A model generated the notes under the pieces. The model did not search any database. It was not told where the DNA came from and was given only the letters and a program-made list of their open reading frames with translations. Both the position numbers and the translations under genes were made by a program. Shown piece after piece: positions 1-5,949 of a DNA stretch of 6,558 nucleotides. Numbering within the stretch: the first letter of the stretch is position 1; every line of letters starts with the position of its first letter. This DNA comes from an uncultured Clostridium sp. (GTDB lineage Bacteria > Bacillota > Clostridia > Lachnospirales > Lachnospiraceae), in assembly GCA_905192625.1 (NCBI GenBank), contig CAJJLI010000122.1, positions 1-6,558 of the forward strand, in the 5' to 3' direction.

Positions 1-167
1 ACCAATACCCATTCCAACAAGGGCATCAGACGGCTCATTTACTTGTAAAATACCTACTAGAAGATTTAGCCCCAAGCAAACAACAAATTTATCTAGATAC
101 ACAAATCGTTATAAAGAGTAATGTTGAAAATTATATCAAAAACAACCAATCTTATTTGATGAAGTAA
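1..167 (+). CDS. C-terminal end of a sugar-binding (periplasmic-binding-protein-like) domain protein, 5' partial
   Basis: An open frame enters from the left edge (first full codon at base 3) and runs 54 codons to a TAA at 165-167. The residues start QYPFQQGHQTAHLLVKYLLE and end in a charged tail after DTQIVIKSNVENYI. This matches the usual end of type-1 periplasmic-binding folds: a Q-x-P-(F/Y)-x-Q-G turn, the helix 'A..LL..YL', then '(E/D)T.IVIK.NV..Y'. That end occurs in LacI/GalR-type repressors, ribose/galactose-type binding lipoproteins and sensor proteins with such domains, and the visible part cannot separate these. Ligand and upstream domains lie outside the window. The fold is inferred from remembered family patterns, not from a search. 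No strong terminator follows; the next gene is tRNA-Lys on the same strand. Confidence 0.72.
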   Translation, partial: QYPFQQGHQTAHLLVKYLLEDLAPSKQQIYLDTQIVIKSNVENYIKNNQSYLMK

Positions 168-256
168 GGATGGCTATAGACTTTTACACATTATTTTTAT
201 TATAATCTAGGATTCACCCAACATACTTATAAATAGAACAATTATTTATAAAGTTC

Positions 257-285
257 TTGCATTTTCTCGATATCTCGACTATAAT
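257..285 (+). promoter_or_regulatory. Sigma-A promoter of the first tRNA-Lys gene
   Basis: TTGCAT (257-262) and TATAAT (280-285) are separated by 17 nt, close to the housekeeping consensus. Transcription should start near 292, about 21 nt before the mature tRNA. The second tRNA gene has a promoter with the same 17-nt spacer and the same 27-nt distance between -10 box and tRNA, which supports both calls. Confidence 0.85.
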
Positions 286-312
286 TATATTTTGTAGAAA
301 ATAATGTGTTTT

Positions 313-385
313 GCGTCTTTAGCTCAGTTGGTAGAGCACCTGACTCTTAATCAGGGTGTCCAGGGTTCGAGCCCCTGAAGACGCA
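313..385 (+). tRNA. tRNA-Lys, anticodon CTT (copy 1)
   Basis: A complete 73-nt cloverleaf can be drawn. The acceptor stem is GCGTCTT with AAGACGC plus discriminator A73. The D stem is GCTC/GAGC with an AGTTGGTA loop. The anticodon stem is CCTGA/TCAGG with loop CTCTTAA, placing CTT at positions 34-36, so it reads the lysine codon AAG. The variable loop is GTGTC, and the T stem CAGGG/CCCTG carries the TTCGAGC loop. The 3' CCA is not encoded (TTT follows A73), so it must be added by tRNA nucleotidyltransferase. It differs from the copy at 532-604 by one base in the D loop (AGTTGG here, AGCTGG there). Confidence 0.97.
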
Positions 386-390
386 TTTAC

Positions 391-434
391 AAGGTCTTCG
401 TTTGACGGTTTTACGTTGGGTGAGGGCTTTTTTT
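391..434 (+). terminator. Intrinsic terminator of tRNA-Lys copy 1, with a G-U-rich stem
   Basis: The arm GTCTTCGTTTGAC (394-406) can pair along all 13 positions with GTTGGGTGAGGGC (415-427) across an 8-nt loop, if seven of the pairs are G-U wobbles. AAG (391-393) can extend the stem against the first T residues. Seven T follow directly (428-434), as expected of a Rho-independent terminator. Because of the wobbles it does not look like an inverted repeat in DNA and would not fold on the other strand. Both arms are unchanged in the second copy while the loop differs. Stem stability was not calculated. Confidence 0.65.
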
Positions 435-475
435 GTATCCTTTTACTATTTTACTTGTTTTTTTATAAAAACAAC

Positions 476-504
476 TTGATTTTTTTATTATAAGTGTTTA
501 TAAT
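476..504 (+). promoter_or_regulatory. Sigma-A promoter of the second tRNA-Lys gene
   Basis: TTGATT (476-481) and TATAAT (499-504) have a 17-nt spacer. The predicted start is near 511, about 21 nt before the tRNA, the same geometry as copy 1. The second gene therefore need not depend on read-through from the first. Confidence 0.82.
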
Positions 505-531
505 ATTATCTCGTTAGTGTATATAATGTTT

Positions 532-604
532 GCGTCTTTAGCTCAGCTGGTAGAGCACCTGACTCTTAATCAGGGTGTCCAGGGTTCGAGCCCCTGAAGA
601 CGCA
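532..604 (+). tRNA. tRNA-Lys, anticodon CTT (copy 2)
   Basis: This 73-nt cloverleaf is identical to the gene at 313-385 apart from one D-loop base (C in AGCTGG instead of T). Acceptor stem, anticodon CTT, variable loop and T arm are the same, and again no CCA is encoded (TTC follows A73). It sits 219 nt downstream of the first copy in the same orientation, with its own promoter and terminator, so it is a tandem duplicate with the same decoding role (AAG lysine codons). Confidence 0.97.
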
Positions 605-609
605 TTCAC

Positions 610-654
610 AAGGTCTTCGTTTGACGGTTTTCGTTGGGTGAGGGCTTTTATTTT
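610..654 (+). terminator. Intrinsic terminator of tRNA-Lys copy 2, with a G-U-rich stem
   Basis: The arms at 613-625 and 633-645 are identical to those after copy 1. The loop is 7 nt instead of 8 (one A lost), so the only change within the hairpin falls in the unpaired part. The tail is TTTTATTTT, a weaker T tract than the seven T of copy 1. It lies about 80 nt from the stop codon of the convergent lysR-type gene. Confidence 0.62.
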
Positions 655-736
655 AATTATAATATCAGATTGATTTATTAAGATTTATACCACTCATTCG
701 CAAAACGAATCTACTATGGCACAGAGAACTATTCCA

Positions 737-1630
737 TTATGATATCTTATAAAAATGTTTCACGAAACTTTTAAATTCGCTTAAATAATGATTCATAGCA
801 TTATCTTTCTTATATATAATATAAAAATTGCGTTTTGTTCGAGGTTCGGGACGAAACGTTAAAATTTGTCCTCTTTCCTCCAAATCTTTTGCTGCAAATC
901 CTGAAATCATAGAAATTCCCATACCATTAACAATCATCCCTTTGATGGATTCTGGATCATTAATGTACGTTACAATGTTTAAATCTTCGGTTGAAACATG
1001 TATTTGTTCTAAATACCTAGAAGCCTCTTTTTGAGTTCCAGAGCCCCTCTCACGCATTATAATCGGTTCTTTTAATAATTCATGTATTGATACATTTTGA
1101 GACATTAACTGGATATAGTGACTGGTGGCAGGAGTTGCAATGACCAATTCATCTTGACAGAATACCTCAGAATGGCATTCACTGGATAATGGAGTAGTTC
1201 CCGTTAAACCAATGTCTAAAGTTCCATCTAAAACACGCTCTTCAACCAATCTAGAGTCACCTTGCTTCACATCAAAATATACATTGGGTTGTTTTTTACG
1301 AAACGCTGGCAAAAGCTCTGGTAAAAGGTATGTTGAAGGTATTGTTGACGCACCCAAACGTACAATCATCCTAGATTCTTTGTTTATATCTTGTACCGCA
1401 GCATCTTTAAGCTCGACTAATCTCTTTGCATAGCGATAGAACTTCTCACCTTCATAAGTCATTTGAAATGTTTTTGTCGTACGCCTGATCAATACGGTTC
1501 CTAATTCTTTTTCCAAACTACGTATATGTGAACTAATTGTAGGTTGTGTTAAATAAAGTCTTTCTGCTGCCTTTGAAAAGCTTTTCAAATTCACCACAGC
1601 TAAAAATGCCTCTAATTGTCTAAAATCCAT
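737..1630 (-). CDS. LysR-family transcriptional regulator
   Basis: Predicted cytoplasmic DNA-binding regulator of 297 aa, a normal LysR length. The N-terminal winged helix-turn-helix begins MDFRQLEAF and has the recognition region FSKAAERLYLTQPTISSHIR at about residues 18-37. A linker helix follows, then the effector-binding domain (about 90-295) with ASTIPS at 94-99 and RERGSGT at 193-199. The text around STIPSTYLLPELLPAFRKK and VKQGDS resembles the CysB/CysL-like branch, including clostridial regulators named as selenium-metabolism-associated. That subgroup is from memory and the target is unknown. I start at ATG 1630: AAGGAG lies 8 nt upstream and family members begin M-(D/N)-(F/L)-(R/K)-Q-L. 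The frame stays open ten codons further to ATG 1660, but that ATG has no good ribosome site. It converges on the tRNA genes; a weak ATTCG/CGAAT hairpin at 696-710 without a T tract is the only terminator candidate. Confidence 0.92.
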   Translation of the reverse strand: MDFRQLEAFLAVVNLKSFSKAAERLYLTQPTISSHIRSLEKELGTVLIRRTTKTFQMTYEGEKFYRYAKRLVELKDAAVQDINKESRMIVRLGASTIPSTYLLPELLPAFRKKQPNVYFDVKQGDSRLVEERVLDGTLDIGLTGTTPLSSECHSEVFCQDELVIATPATSHYIQLMSQNVSIHELLKEPIIMRERGSGTQKEASRYLEQIHVSTEDLNIVTYINDPESIKGMIVNGMGISMISGFAAKDLEERGQILTFRPEPRTKRNFYIIYKKDNAMNHYLSEFKSFVKHFYKIS

Positions 1631-1638
1631 ACCATTAT

Positions 1639-1644
1639 CTCCTT
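1639..1644 (-). promoter_or_regulatory. Ribosome binding site that fixes the lysR-type start
   Basis: On the minus strand AAGGAG stands 8 nt before the ATG at 1630-1628. It lies inside the longer reading frame, between its first ATG (1660) and the chosen one, so the shorter protein is preferred. Confidence 0.8.
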
Positions 1645-1693
1645 GTATTTTATTCTCCATTTAACGATACATTACCCTAAACGCATCCCTATT

Positions 1694-1741
1694 GCTTCTT
1701 TTGGTTGACGCTTCTTTTGGTTGTCGCTTCTTTGTTTGATG
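1694..1741. repeat. 16-bp tandem repeat, two good copies and one degenerate copy, upstream of the lysR-type gene
   Basis: GCTTCTTTTGGTTGAC (1694-1709) is followed directly by GCTTCTTTTGGTTGTC (1710-1725), with one mismatch, and then by the degraded GCTTCTTTGTTTGATG (1726-1741). The unit is not a multiple of three and sits 64-111 nt upstream of the chosen lysR start, within its presumed leader or promoter. It could be a set of regulator sites or a slippage-prone tract; the sequence does not decide. Confidence 0.75.
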
Positions 1742-1862
1742 ATACATGAACGTATAATTTTAATTTATATTTATCTATTTATAGATATTATCAATATATC
1801 AAATAAAAATCAACCATAATACAATAACTAAAAGATTCACTTATATGGTACTATATACATAC

Positions 1863-1887
1863 TGCTATAATTTATAAATTTATAGCA
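1863..1887. promoter_or_regulatory. 25-bp palindrome, candidate LysR-type operator
   Basis: TGCTATAA (1863-1870) and TTATAGCA (1880-1887) are perfect inverted arms around the 9-nt centre TTTATAAAT; 10 of 12 symmetrical positions match overall. LysR-family regulators typically bind AT-rich dyads with a T-N11-A core, often upstream of their own gene. It lies about 233-257 nt upstream of the chosen lysR start, farther than usual, and overlaps a candidate -10 box. The operator role is inferred. Confidence 0.45.
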
Positions 1888-1908
1888 ATAAACTATTTAC
1901 ATACTCAA
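1879..1908 (-). promoter_or_regulatory. Candidate promoter of the lysR-type gene
   Basis: On the minus strand TTGAGT (1908-1903) and TATAAA (1884-1879) are 18 nt apart, giving a start near 1872 and a leader of about 240 nt. The -10 box lies inside the 25-bp palindrome, which would suit autoregulation. The region is very AT-rich and other weak matches exist nearer the gene, for example TTGATT/TAATAT around 1812-1784, so this is only a candidate. Confidence 0.35.
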
Positions 1909-1929
1909 TTACTATAAAACCGATTCAAC

Positions 1930-1991
1930 CAGACACTGCATTTGTCTGTACATAAATTCTAGATACAGAGGCATAGAAACGCTTTTATGTA
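1930..1991. other. Hairpin-forming stretch of unknown role
   Basis: Two adjacent inverted repeats are visible. CAGACA (1930-1935) pairs with TGTCTG (1943-1948). TACATAAATTCTA (1949-1961) pairs with TAGAA (1974-1978) and TTTATGTA (1984-1991), with a 5-nt bulge (1979-1983) on the 3' side and a 12-nt loop. No known riboswitch or small RNA is recognised. Either strand could fold. It lies just before the bidirectional terminator as read on the plus strand, but no clear plus-strand promoter precedes it. Confidence 0.4.
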
Positions 1992-2024
1992 TAAATGTAA
2001 AATTCAATTAGGGGTAATTGAAGC

Positions 2025-2072
2025 AAAAATAAGAGGATGTTTCAAATTTAATTGAAACATCCTCTTATTTTT
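2025..2072 (-). terminator. Terminator of the V-ATPase operon, probably bidirectional
   Basis: A perfect 21-bp inverted repeat (2025-2045 with 2052-2072) encloses the 6-nt loop ATTTAA. Its inner part contains AAGAGGATGTTTCAA and its outer ends are A/T runs. On the minus strand the stem begins at the stop codon of the D-subunit gene and ends in TTATTTTT, a standard intrinsic terminator. The symmetry gives a T tract on the plus strand as well, so it could stop transcription both ways. Confidence 0.9.
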
Positions 2073-2707
2073 TATTTCCTACTTTTTTTATTTTCTTTCG
2101 TGCTCTTAATTACTTTCAATCTTGTAAACTCTTCTCTTTCCTTCTCTTCCAATGCATTCGCAATGTTAACAGTAAGAGTTGAGTAGTATGGGATTGTAAT
2201 ATTCTTAAGCGCATTGGCACGCTTTTGGGTTTTCTTTATATTAGTTGCAAGACGATACGCCGCATTTTCAATCATGGATAAGCGAATGGTTAGTTCCTTT
2301 ACCTTATTAAAATGCTTGCATGCTTCATCCAGTGATAATCTTGTATTATAAAATGCGTAAGAAGGAGTTGTATCCTTTTTCTCATCGTATTCAACCAGAG
2401 GAATCTCTGTTCCCATAATTGATCTTGTTTTTATACGAATTGAGTCTTCTTCTGGAATTGCATGACTTATTTCTTCCACATTATAAATACCCATTTCAAT
2501 GTTCGCTTTCTGAAGCGCACGGTAAGCTGCACTGAAGGTTTCGTCCAATTCTGCTTGTATATCCTTTGCAGAATCAATTAGTTCCATAAGTTCACGAATT
2601 AAAATATTACGCTTCTTATCCATCAATTCATATCCTTGCTTAGAAAATACCAAGGAATTCTTTGCTAAGATAAGATTGCCCTTCGTAGGGAAGGTATTCA
2701 GGTCCAT
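2072..2707 (-). CDS. atpD: V-type ATPase/ATP synthase subunit D (central rotor stalk)
   Basis: 211 aa, normal for this subunit. Subunit D is the shaft of the rotary engine: a long antiparallel coiled coil inside the A3B3 head that passes rotation between the nucleotide sites and the membrane ring. The conserved opening PTKGNL is at residues 7-12. The N-terminal helix runs about 13-75, a less regular middle covers 76-125, and the C-terminal helix 128-198 contains the typical KRANALKNITIP (162-173) and EEKEREEFTRLKVIK (187-201). The tail is lysine-rich. It is the last gene of the operon, starting 11 nt after the B stop. Its ribosome site AAGGGGTGA overlaps that stop and departs slightly from AAGGAGGTGA, suggesting translational coupling. 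The TAA stop is the first base triplet of the terminator stem. The symbol follows bacterial V-type usage (also ntpD) and must not be confused with F-type atpD. Confidence 0.96.
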   Translation of the reverse strand: MDLNTFPTKGNLILAKNSLVFSKQGYELMDKKRNILIRELMELIDSAKDIQAELDETFSAAYRALQKANIEMGIYNVEEISHAIPEEDSIRIKTRSIMGTEIPLVEYDEKKDTTPSYAFYNTRLSLDEACKHFNKVKELTIRLSMIENAAYRLATNIKKTQKRANALKNITIPYYSTLTVNIANALEEKEREEFTRLKVIKSTKENKKSRK

Positions 2708-2718
2708 ACAATCACCCC

Positions 2719-4134
2719 TTATCCTTCAATGTTTGATTTTTTGCCTAACGAAATATCAATATTTTTCTTATAATATTTATCCAATATCTTAGTATCCACA
2801 CGGTCAAGCTCTTCTCTAGGAAGGATTTGAAGTAATTCCCAACCTAAGTTTAGCGTCTCTTCCATAGAACGGTTTTCTTCTCTACCCTGAGCTACAAACT
2901 TACGCTCAAACATTTCACCGAATTTTAGATATTTCTTATCAAGAGGTGACAATTCATCTTCACCAATTACACTAGCAAGAGCTCTTGCATCTCCAACGTG
3001 TGCGTAAGATGAAAATAGCTGGTTTGCTAAATCCTGATGGTCTTCTCTTGTATAACCTTTACCAATGCCATCCTTCATTAAACGAGATAGGGAAGGCAAT
3101 ACATTGATTGGAGGATAAATGCTCTTTTGATATAGGGAGCGCTCTAATACAATTTGACCTTCTGTTATATATCCAGTTAAGTCTGGAATTGGATGAGTAA
3201 TATCATCATTTGGCATTGTTAAAATCGGCACCTGAGTTACAGAACCTGTAGAGCCCTTTACAATACCAGCTCTTTCATATAAGGTAGCAAGCTCACTATA
3301 TAGATAGCCTGGGTAACCTTTTCTACTTGGAATTTCACCCTTAGAAGAGGAAACCTCACGCATCGCTTCTGCAAAAGAAGTAATGTCTGTTAAAATAACA
3401 AGTACGTGCATACCCTTTTCAAATGCTAAATACTCAGCTGCAGTTAAAGCTACCTTTGGTGTAATCAAACGTTCAATTACTGGATCGTTTGCTAAGTTTA
3501 AGAACATTGTAACATGAGAACTTGCGCCACTTTCTTCAAAGGTACGGCGGAAGAACTCAGCAACGTCATATTTTACACCCATGGCTGCAAATACAATTGC
3601 AAAATTATCATTGGAATCTCCACCTAGGGATGCTTGCTTTACAATCTGTGCTGCAAGCTCATCGTGTGGTAAACCATTTCCAGAAAAGATTGGGAGCTTT
3701 TGACCACGTATCAACGTTGTTAGACAATCAATCGCTGAAATACCTGTCTTTATATAGTTTCTAGGATATTCTCTAGAACAAGGGTTTAAAGGTTCCCCAT
3801 TCACATTACGTCTTTCTTCGGACGCAATGTTTCCAAGGCCATCGATTGGTTCACCAACACCATTAAACACACGACCTAAAATATCTTTTGACAACGCAAT
3901 TTCCATTGGGCGTCCAGTCAACTTGGTATGTGTATTCTTAAGAGACATTTCCTCTGTTCCTTCAAATACCTGAATTACAGCCTTATTTTCATAAACTTCA
4001 ACGATACGTCCTAGCTTTCTTTTATTTCCATCCACTGTAATTTCAACAATTTCTTCATAAGATGCATCTGAAACCCCTTCAAGGACAATAAGAGGTCCAT
4101 TAATTTCACTAAGTCCTAAATATTCAACTGACAT
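2719..4134 (-). CDS. atpB: V-type ATPase/ATP synthase subunit B (non-catalytic head subunit)
   Basis: 471 aa, full length. Subunit B alternates with A in the A3B3 head on the cytoplasmic side. The N-terminal beta-barrel (about 1-75) starts with [18 protein letters not shown]. The nucleotide-fold domain (about 76-370) has the degenerate P-loop position [14 protein letters not shown] (151-164) instead of a Walker A motif, as expected for B. Other marks are [17 protein letters not shown] (246-262), [20 protein letters not shown] (268-287) and [10 protein letters not shown] (347-356). By analogy R351 is the arginine finger that reaches the catalytic site of A. The helical C-terminus follows. The start is ATG 4134, with a strong AGGAGG 7 nt upstream that overlaps the A-subunit TAG stop; the A-B gap is 11 nt, so coupled translation is likely. 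No missing motif is seen. Also called ntpB; not the F-type atpB. Confidence 0.97.
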   Translation of the reverse strand: MSVEYLGLSEINGPLIVLEGVSDASYEEIVEITVDGNKRKLGRIVEVYENKAVIQVFEGTEEMSLKNTHTKLTGRPMEIALSKDILGRVFNGVGEPIDGLGNIASEERRNVNGEPLNPCSREYPRNYIKTGISAIDCLTTLIRGQKLPIFSGNGLPHDELAAQIVKQASLGGDSNDNFAIVFAAMGVKYDVAEFFRRTFEESGASSHVTMFLNLANDPVIERLITPKVALTAAEYLAFEKGMHVLVILTDITSFAEAMREVSSSKGEIPSRKGYPGYLYSELATLYERAGIVKGSTGSVTQVPILTMPNDDITHPIPDLTGYITEGQIVLERSLYQKSIYPPINVLPSLSRLMKDGIGKGYTREDHQDLANQLFSSYAHVGDARALASVIGEDELSPLDKKYLKFGEMFERKFVAQGREENRSMEETLNLGWELLQILPREELDRVDTKILDKYYKKNIDISLGKKSNIEG

Positions 4135-4145
4135 CTCTTCTCCTC

Positions 4146-5912
4146 CTATGCATTGGTTTCAATAAAGTGCTGATAGAATGTATCTATCTCTTCTTTATAT
4201 TCATTAAATTTATCTAACTCATCATTTCCAACATCATATTTAATAGAAATGATGTGATCAAATACTGGATTCTCACGGATAAGCGACATTGGCATATCCA
4301 TATTGATAAGATCTCTTGCCTTTTTATATAGGTAAAGAATCGTTCTCATCATCTTTATTTGTTTTTCCATTGGAACATACGTATCGGTTGGATGGTATGC
4401 ATTTTGTTGGATAAATCCAAGACGAATTACTCTTGCAATCTCTAAGGTTAACTTTTGATCGTCTGGAAGAACATCACTACCAATTAACTTAACAATTTCA
4501 TTTAACTTACTCTCTTCCGTTAATAACCTTAGAATTTCATTTCTAAGTTCCATGAAATCCGATCCAACATGTTCGCTATACCAAGGTTGGAGATCATTTA
4601 AATACTCACTATAACTTGTTAACCACTGAATTGCTGGAAAGTGTCTTGCATAAGCAAGGGATTTATCAAGTGCATAAAAACAACGTACGAAACGTTTTGT
4701 ATTCTGTGTTACAGGCTCTGAGAAGTCACCACCTTGAGGAGAAACTGCACCTATAATGGATACACTACCTTCAGAACCATTTAAGTTTTGTACATAACCA
4801 GCTCTTTCATAGAAGGATGAAAGTCTAGAAGCTAGATATGCTGGGAAACCTTCTTCTGCTGGCATCTCTTCCAAACGACCAGACAATTCACGAAGTGCTT
4901 CTGCCCAACGGGAAGTGGAGTCTGCCATAATTGCTACATGATATCCCATATCACGATAATACTCAGCTAATGTAATTCCGGTGTAAATACTTGCCTCACG
5001 TGCTGCTACTGGCATATTTGATGTATTTGCAATTAAAGTTGTTCTCGCAAGAAGTAAATTTCCTGATTTCGGGTCAACTAATTTTGAGAAGTCTTCTAGT
5101 ACTTCTGTCATTTCATTACCACGTTCACCACAACCTATATAAACAATGATATCTGCATCAGACCACTTTGCAAGCTGATGTTGTGTCATTGTTTTACCAG
5201 TACCAAATCCACCTGGAATTGCAGCCGTACCGCCTTTGGCAATTGGGAACAAAGAGTCAAGAATTCTTTGACCTGTTAACAAAGGTTTTGAAGCTGGAAA
5301 TCGTTTTGCATTTGGTCTAGGAACACGAATTGGCCACTTTTGAGTAAGTGATAACTCTTTTTCATTGCCTTTGTTATCTCGAATAACTACGATTGTATCT
5401 TTAATCGTATACTTTCCGTCTTCTACTACACGTATTACTTCACCTGTAACATCCGGTGGTACCATTGATTTATGTAGCACGGCAGTTGTTTCAGGAACTT
5501 CAGCAATTACTGTACCACCATAAATACGGTCACCAACTTTAACTGTTACATGAACATCCCAAAGCTTTTCTTCATCAAGAGCTGTAACATTAACACCTCT
5601 TGAAATAAATGCTCCGGATTGCTTCGCTATTTCTTTTAATGGTCGTTCAATACCATCAAAAATATTACTTATAATACCTGGAGCCAAAGTTACGGATATT
5701 GCACTACCAGTTGCAATAACCTCTTCTCCTGGGTAAAGACCTGTTGTTTCTTCAAAAACTTGGATTGTTGTTGTCTCTTTGGTAAGACCAATGACTTCAC
5801 CAACGAGTCTTTGTTTTCCAACCAATACCATTTCAGACATCTTAAAACCAAGATTTCCTTTTAAGTAAACAATTGGTCCATTGATTCCATATATCTTTCC
5901 TACTCTATCCAT
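4146..5912 (-). CDS. atpA: V-type ATPase/ATP synthase subunit A (catalytic)
   Basis: 588 aa, normal length. This is the nucleotide-hydrolysing or synthesising subunit of the A3B3 head. The N-terminal barrel opens [15 protein letters not shown]. The V/A-type 'non-homologous' insert follows at about 110-200. The catalytic core has Walker A GGFGTGKT (234-241), the catalytic glutamate in [14 protein letters not shown] (E263), Walker [18 protein letters not shown] (326-342, D331) and [18 protein letters not shown] (347-364). The C-terminus is helical. All catalytic residues are present, so an active enzyme is expected. Pump direction and ion (H+ or Na+) cannot be judged, because that depends on subunits K and I outside the window. 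The start ATG 5912 has GGAGG 8 nt upstream. Upstream lies a 163-nt gap to E with two hairpins; downstream B follows after 11 nt. Also called ntpA; distinct from F-type atpA. Confidence 0.98.
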   Translation of the reverse strand: MDRVGKIYGINGPIVYLKGNLGFKMSEMVLVGKQRLVGEVIGLTKETTTIQVFEETTGLYPGEEVIATGSAISVTLAPGIISNIFDGIERPLKEIAKQSGAFISRGVNVTALDEEKLWDVHVTVKVGDRIYGGTVIAEVPETTAVLHKSMVPPDVTGEVIRVVEDGKYTIKDTIVVIRDNKGNEKELSLTQKWPIRVPRPNAKRFPASKPLLTGQRILDSLFPIAKGGTAAIPGGFGTGKTMTQHQLAKWSDADIIVYIGCGERGNEMTEVLEDFSKLVDPKSGNLLLARTTLIANTSNMPVAAREASIYTGITLAEYYRDMGYHVAIMADSTSRWAEALRELSGRLEEMPAEEGFPAYLASRLSSFYERAGYVQNLNGSEGSVSIIGAVSPQGGDFSEPVTQNTKRFVRCFYALDKSLAYARHFPAIQWLTSYSEYLNDLQPWYSEHVGSDFMELRNEILRLLTEESKLNEIVKLIGSDVLPDDQKLTLEIARVIRLGFIQQNAYHPTDTYVPMEKQIKMMRTILYLYKKARDLINMDMPMSLIRENPVFDHIISIKYDVGNDELDKFNEYKEEIDTFYQHFIETNA

Positions 5913-5913
5913 T

Positions 5914-5925
5914 GGAGATACCTCC
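5914..5925 (-). promoter_or_regulatory. A-subunit ribosome binding site inside a small hairpin
   Basis: On the minus strand GGAGGTATCTCC lies directly before the A start, with one A between it and the ATG. GGAG can pair with CTCC across the 4-nt loop GTAT, so a near-consensus Shine-Dalgarno forms part of a 4-bp hairpin. The stem is short and would open easily; any effect on translation is inferred. Confidence 0.5.
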
Positions 5926-5949
5926 GTTTATTTAAATAACTTACAATCA

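Larger units (their letters stand above)
313..649 (+). repeat. Tandem duplication of a tRNA-Lys plus terminator unit
   Basis: Bases 313 to about 430 and 532 to about 649 are near-identical. They comprise the tRNA, a short link differing by one base (TTTACAAG or TTCACAAG) and the terminator. The sequences between copies and upstream of each promoter have diverged, with at most a short ATAATGT match just before each tRNA. This indicates an old duplication in which the tRNA and terminator were conserved while promoter spacers drifted. Confidence 0.8.
1631..2024. other. Intergenic region upstream of the lysR-type gene, no convincing gene
   Basis: This AT-rich stretch separates the lysR-type gene from the end of the ATPase operon. 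Both strands are broken by frequent stops. The only small open frames lack a ribosome site: 28 codons ending at 1661 and 20 codons at 1912-1974, both minus. It should contain the lysR promoter. It also holds the 16-bp tandem repeat (1694-1741), a short palindrome TATCTATTTATAGATA (1772-1787), the 25-bp palindrome (1863-1887) and a hairpin-forming stretch (1930-1991). Confidence 0.7.

Noticed and set aside
313..604. Direct repeats of the tRNA 3' end as attachment sites of an integrated element
   Set aside because: Both repeats are complete tRNA genes with their own promoters, only 219 nt apart, with no integrase or cargo between them; a simple tandem duplication explains them.
696..710. ATTCG/CGAAT hairpin as the lysR terminator
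   Set aside because: The stem is only 5 bp and no T tract follows on the minus strand, so it is not called as a feature.
828..1034. 68-codon plus-strand open frame inside the lysR-type gene
   Set aside because: It lies fully antisense to a well-supported LysR coding frame, resembles no known protein and has no clear ribosome site.
1212..1433. 73-codon plus-strand open frame inside the lysR-type gene
   Set aside because: It is antisense to the conserved effector domain; serine/lysine-rich composition is expected of a shadow frame.
1694..1741. CRISPR array
   Set aside because: The units abut without spacers and are only 16 bp long.
1661..1747. 28-codon minus-strand frame across the 16-bp repeats, a possible leader peptide before lysR
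   Set aside because: There is no Shine-Dalgarno before its ATG, and the repeat period is not a multiple of three, so the repeat was not shaped by coding.
1912..1974. 20-codon minus-strand frame in the gap upstream of lysR
   Set aside because: No ribosome site, very short, and it crosses hairpin sequence.
1949..1991. Lysine or other known riboswitch upstream of lysR or the tRNA-Lys genes
   Set aside because: The conserved core bases of known riboswitch classes are not seen, and no open reading frame follows in a suitable position.
3522..3764. 80-codon plus-strand open frame inside the B-subunit gene
   Set aside because: It is antisense to conserved B-subunit motifs; no family resemblance.
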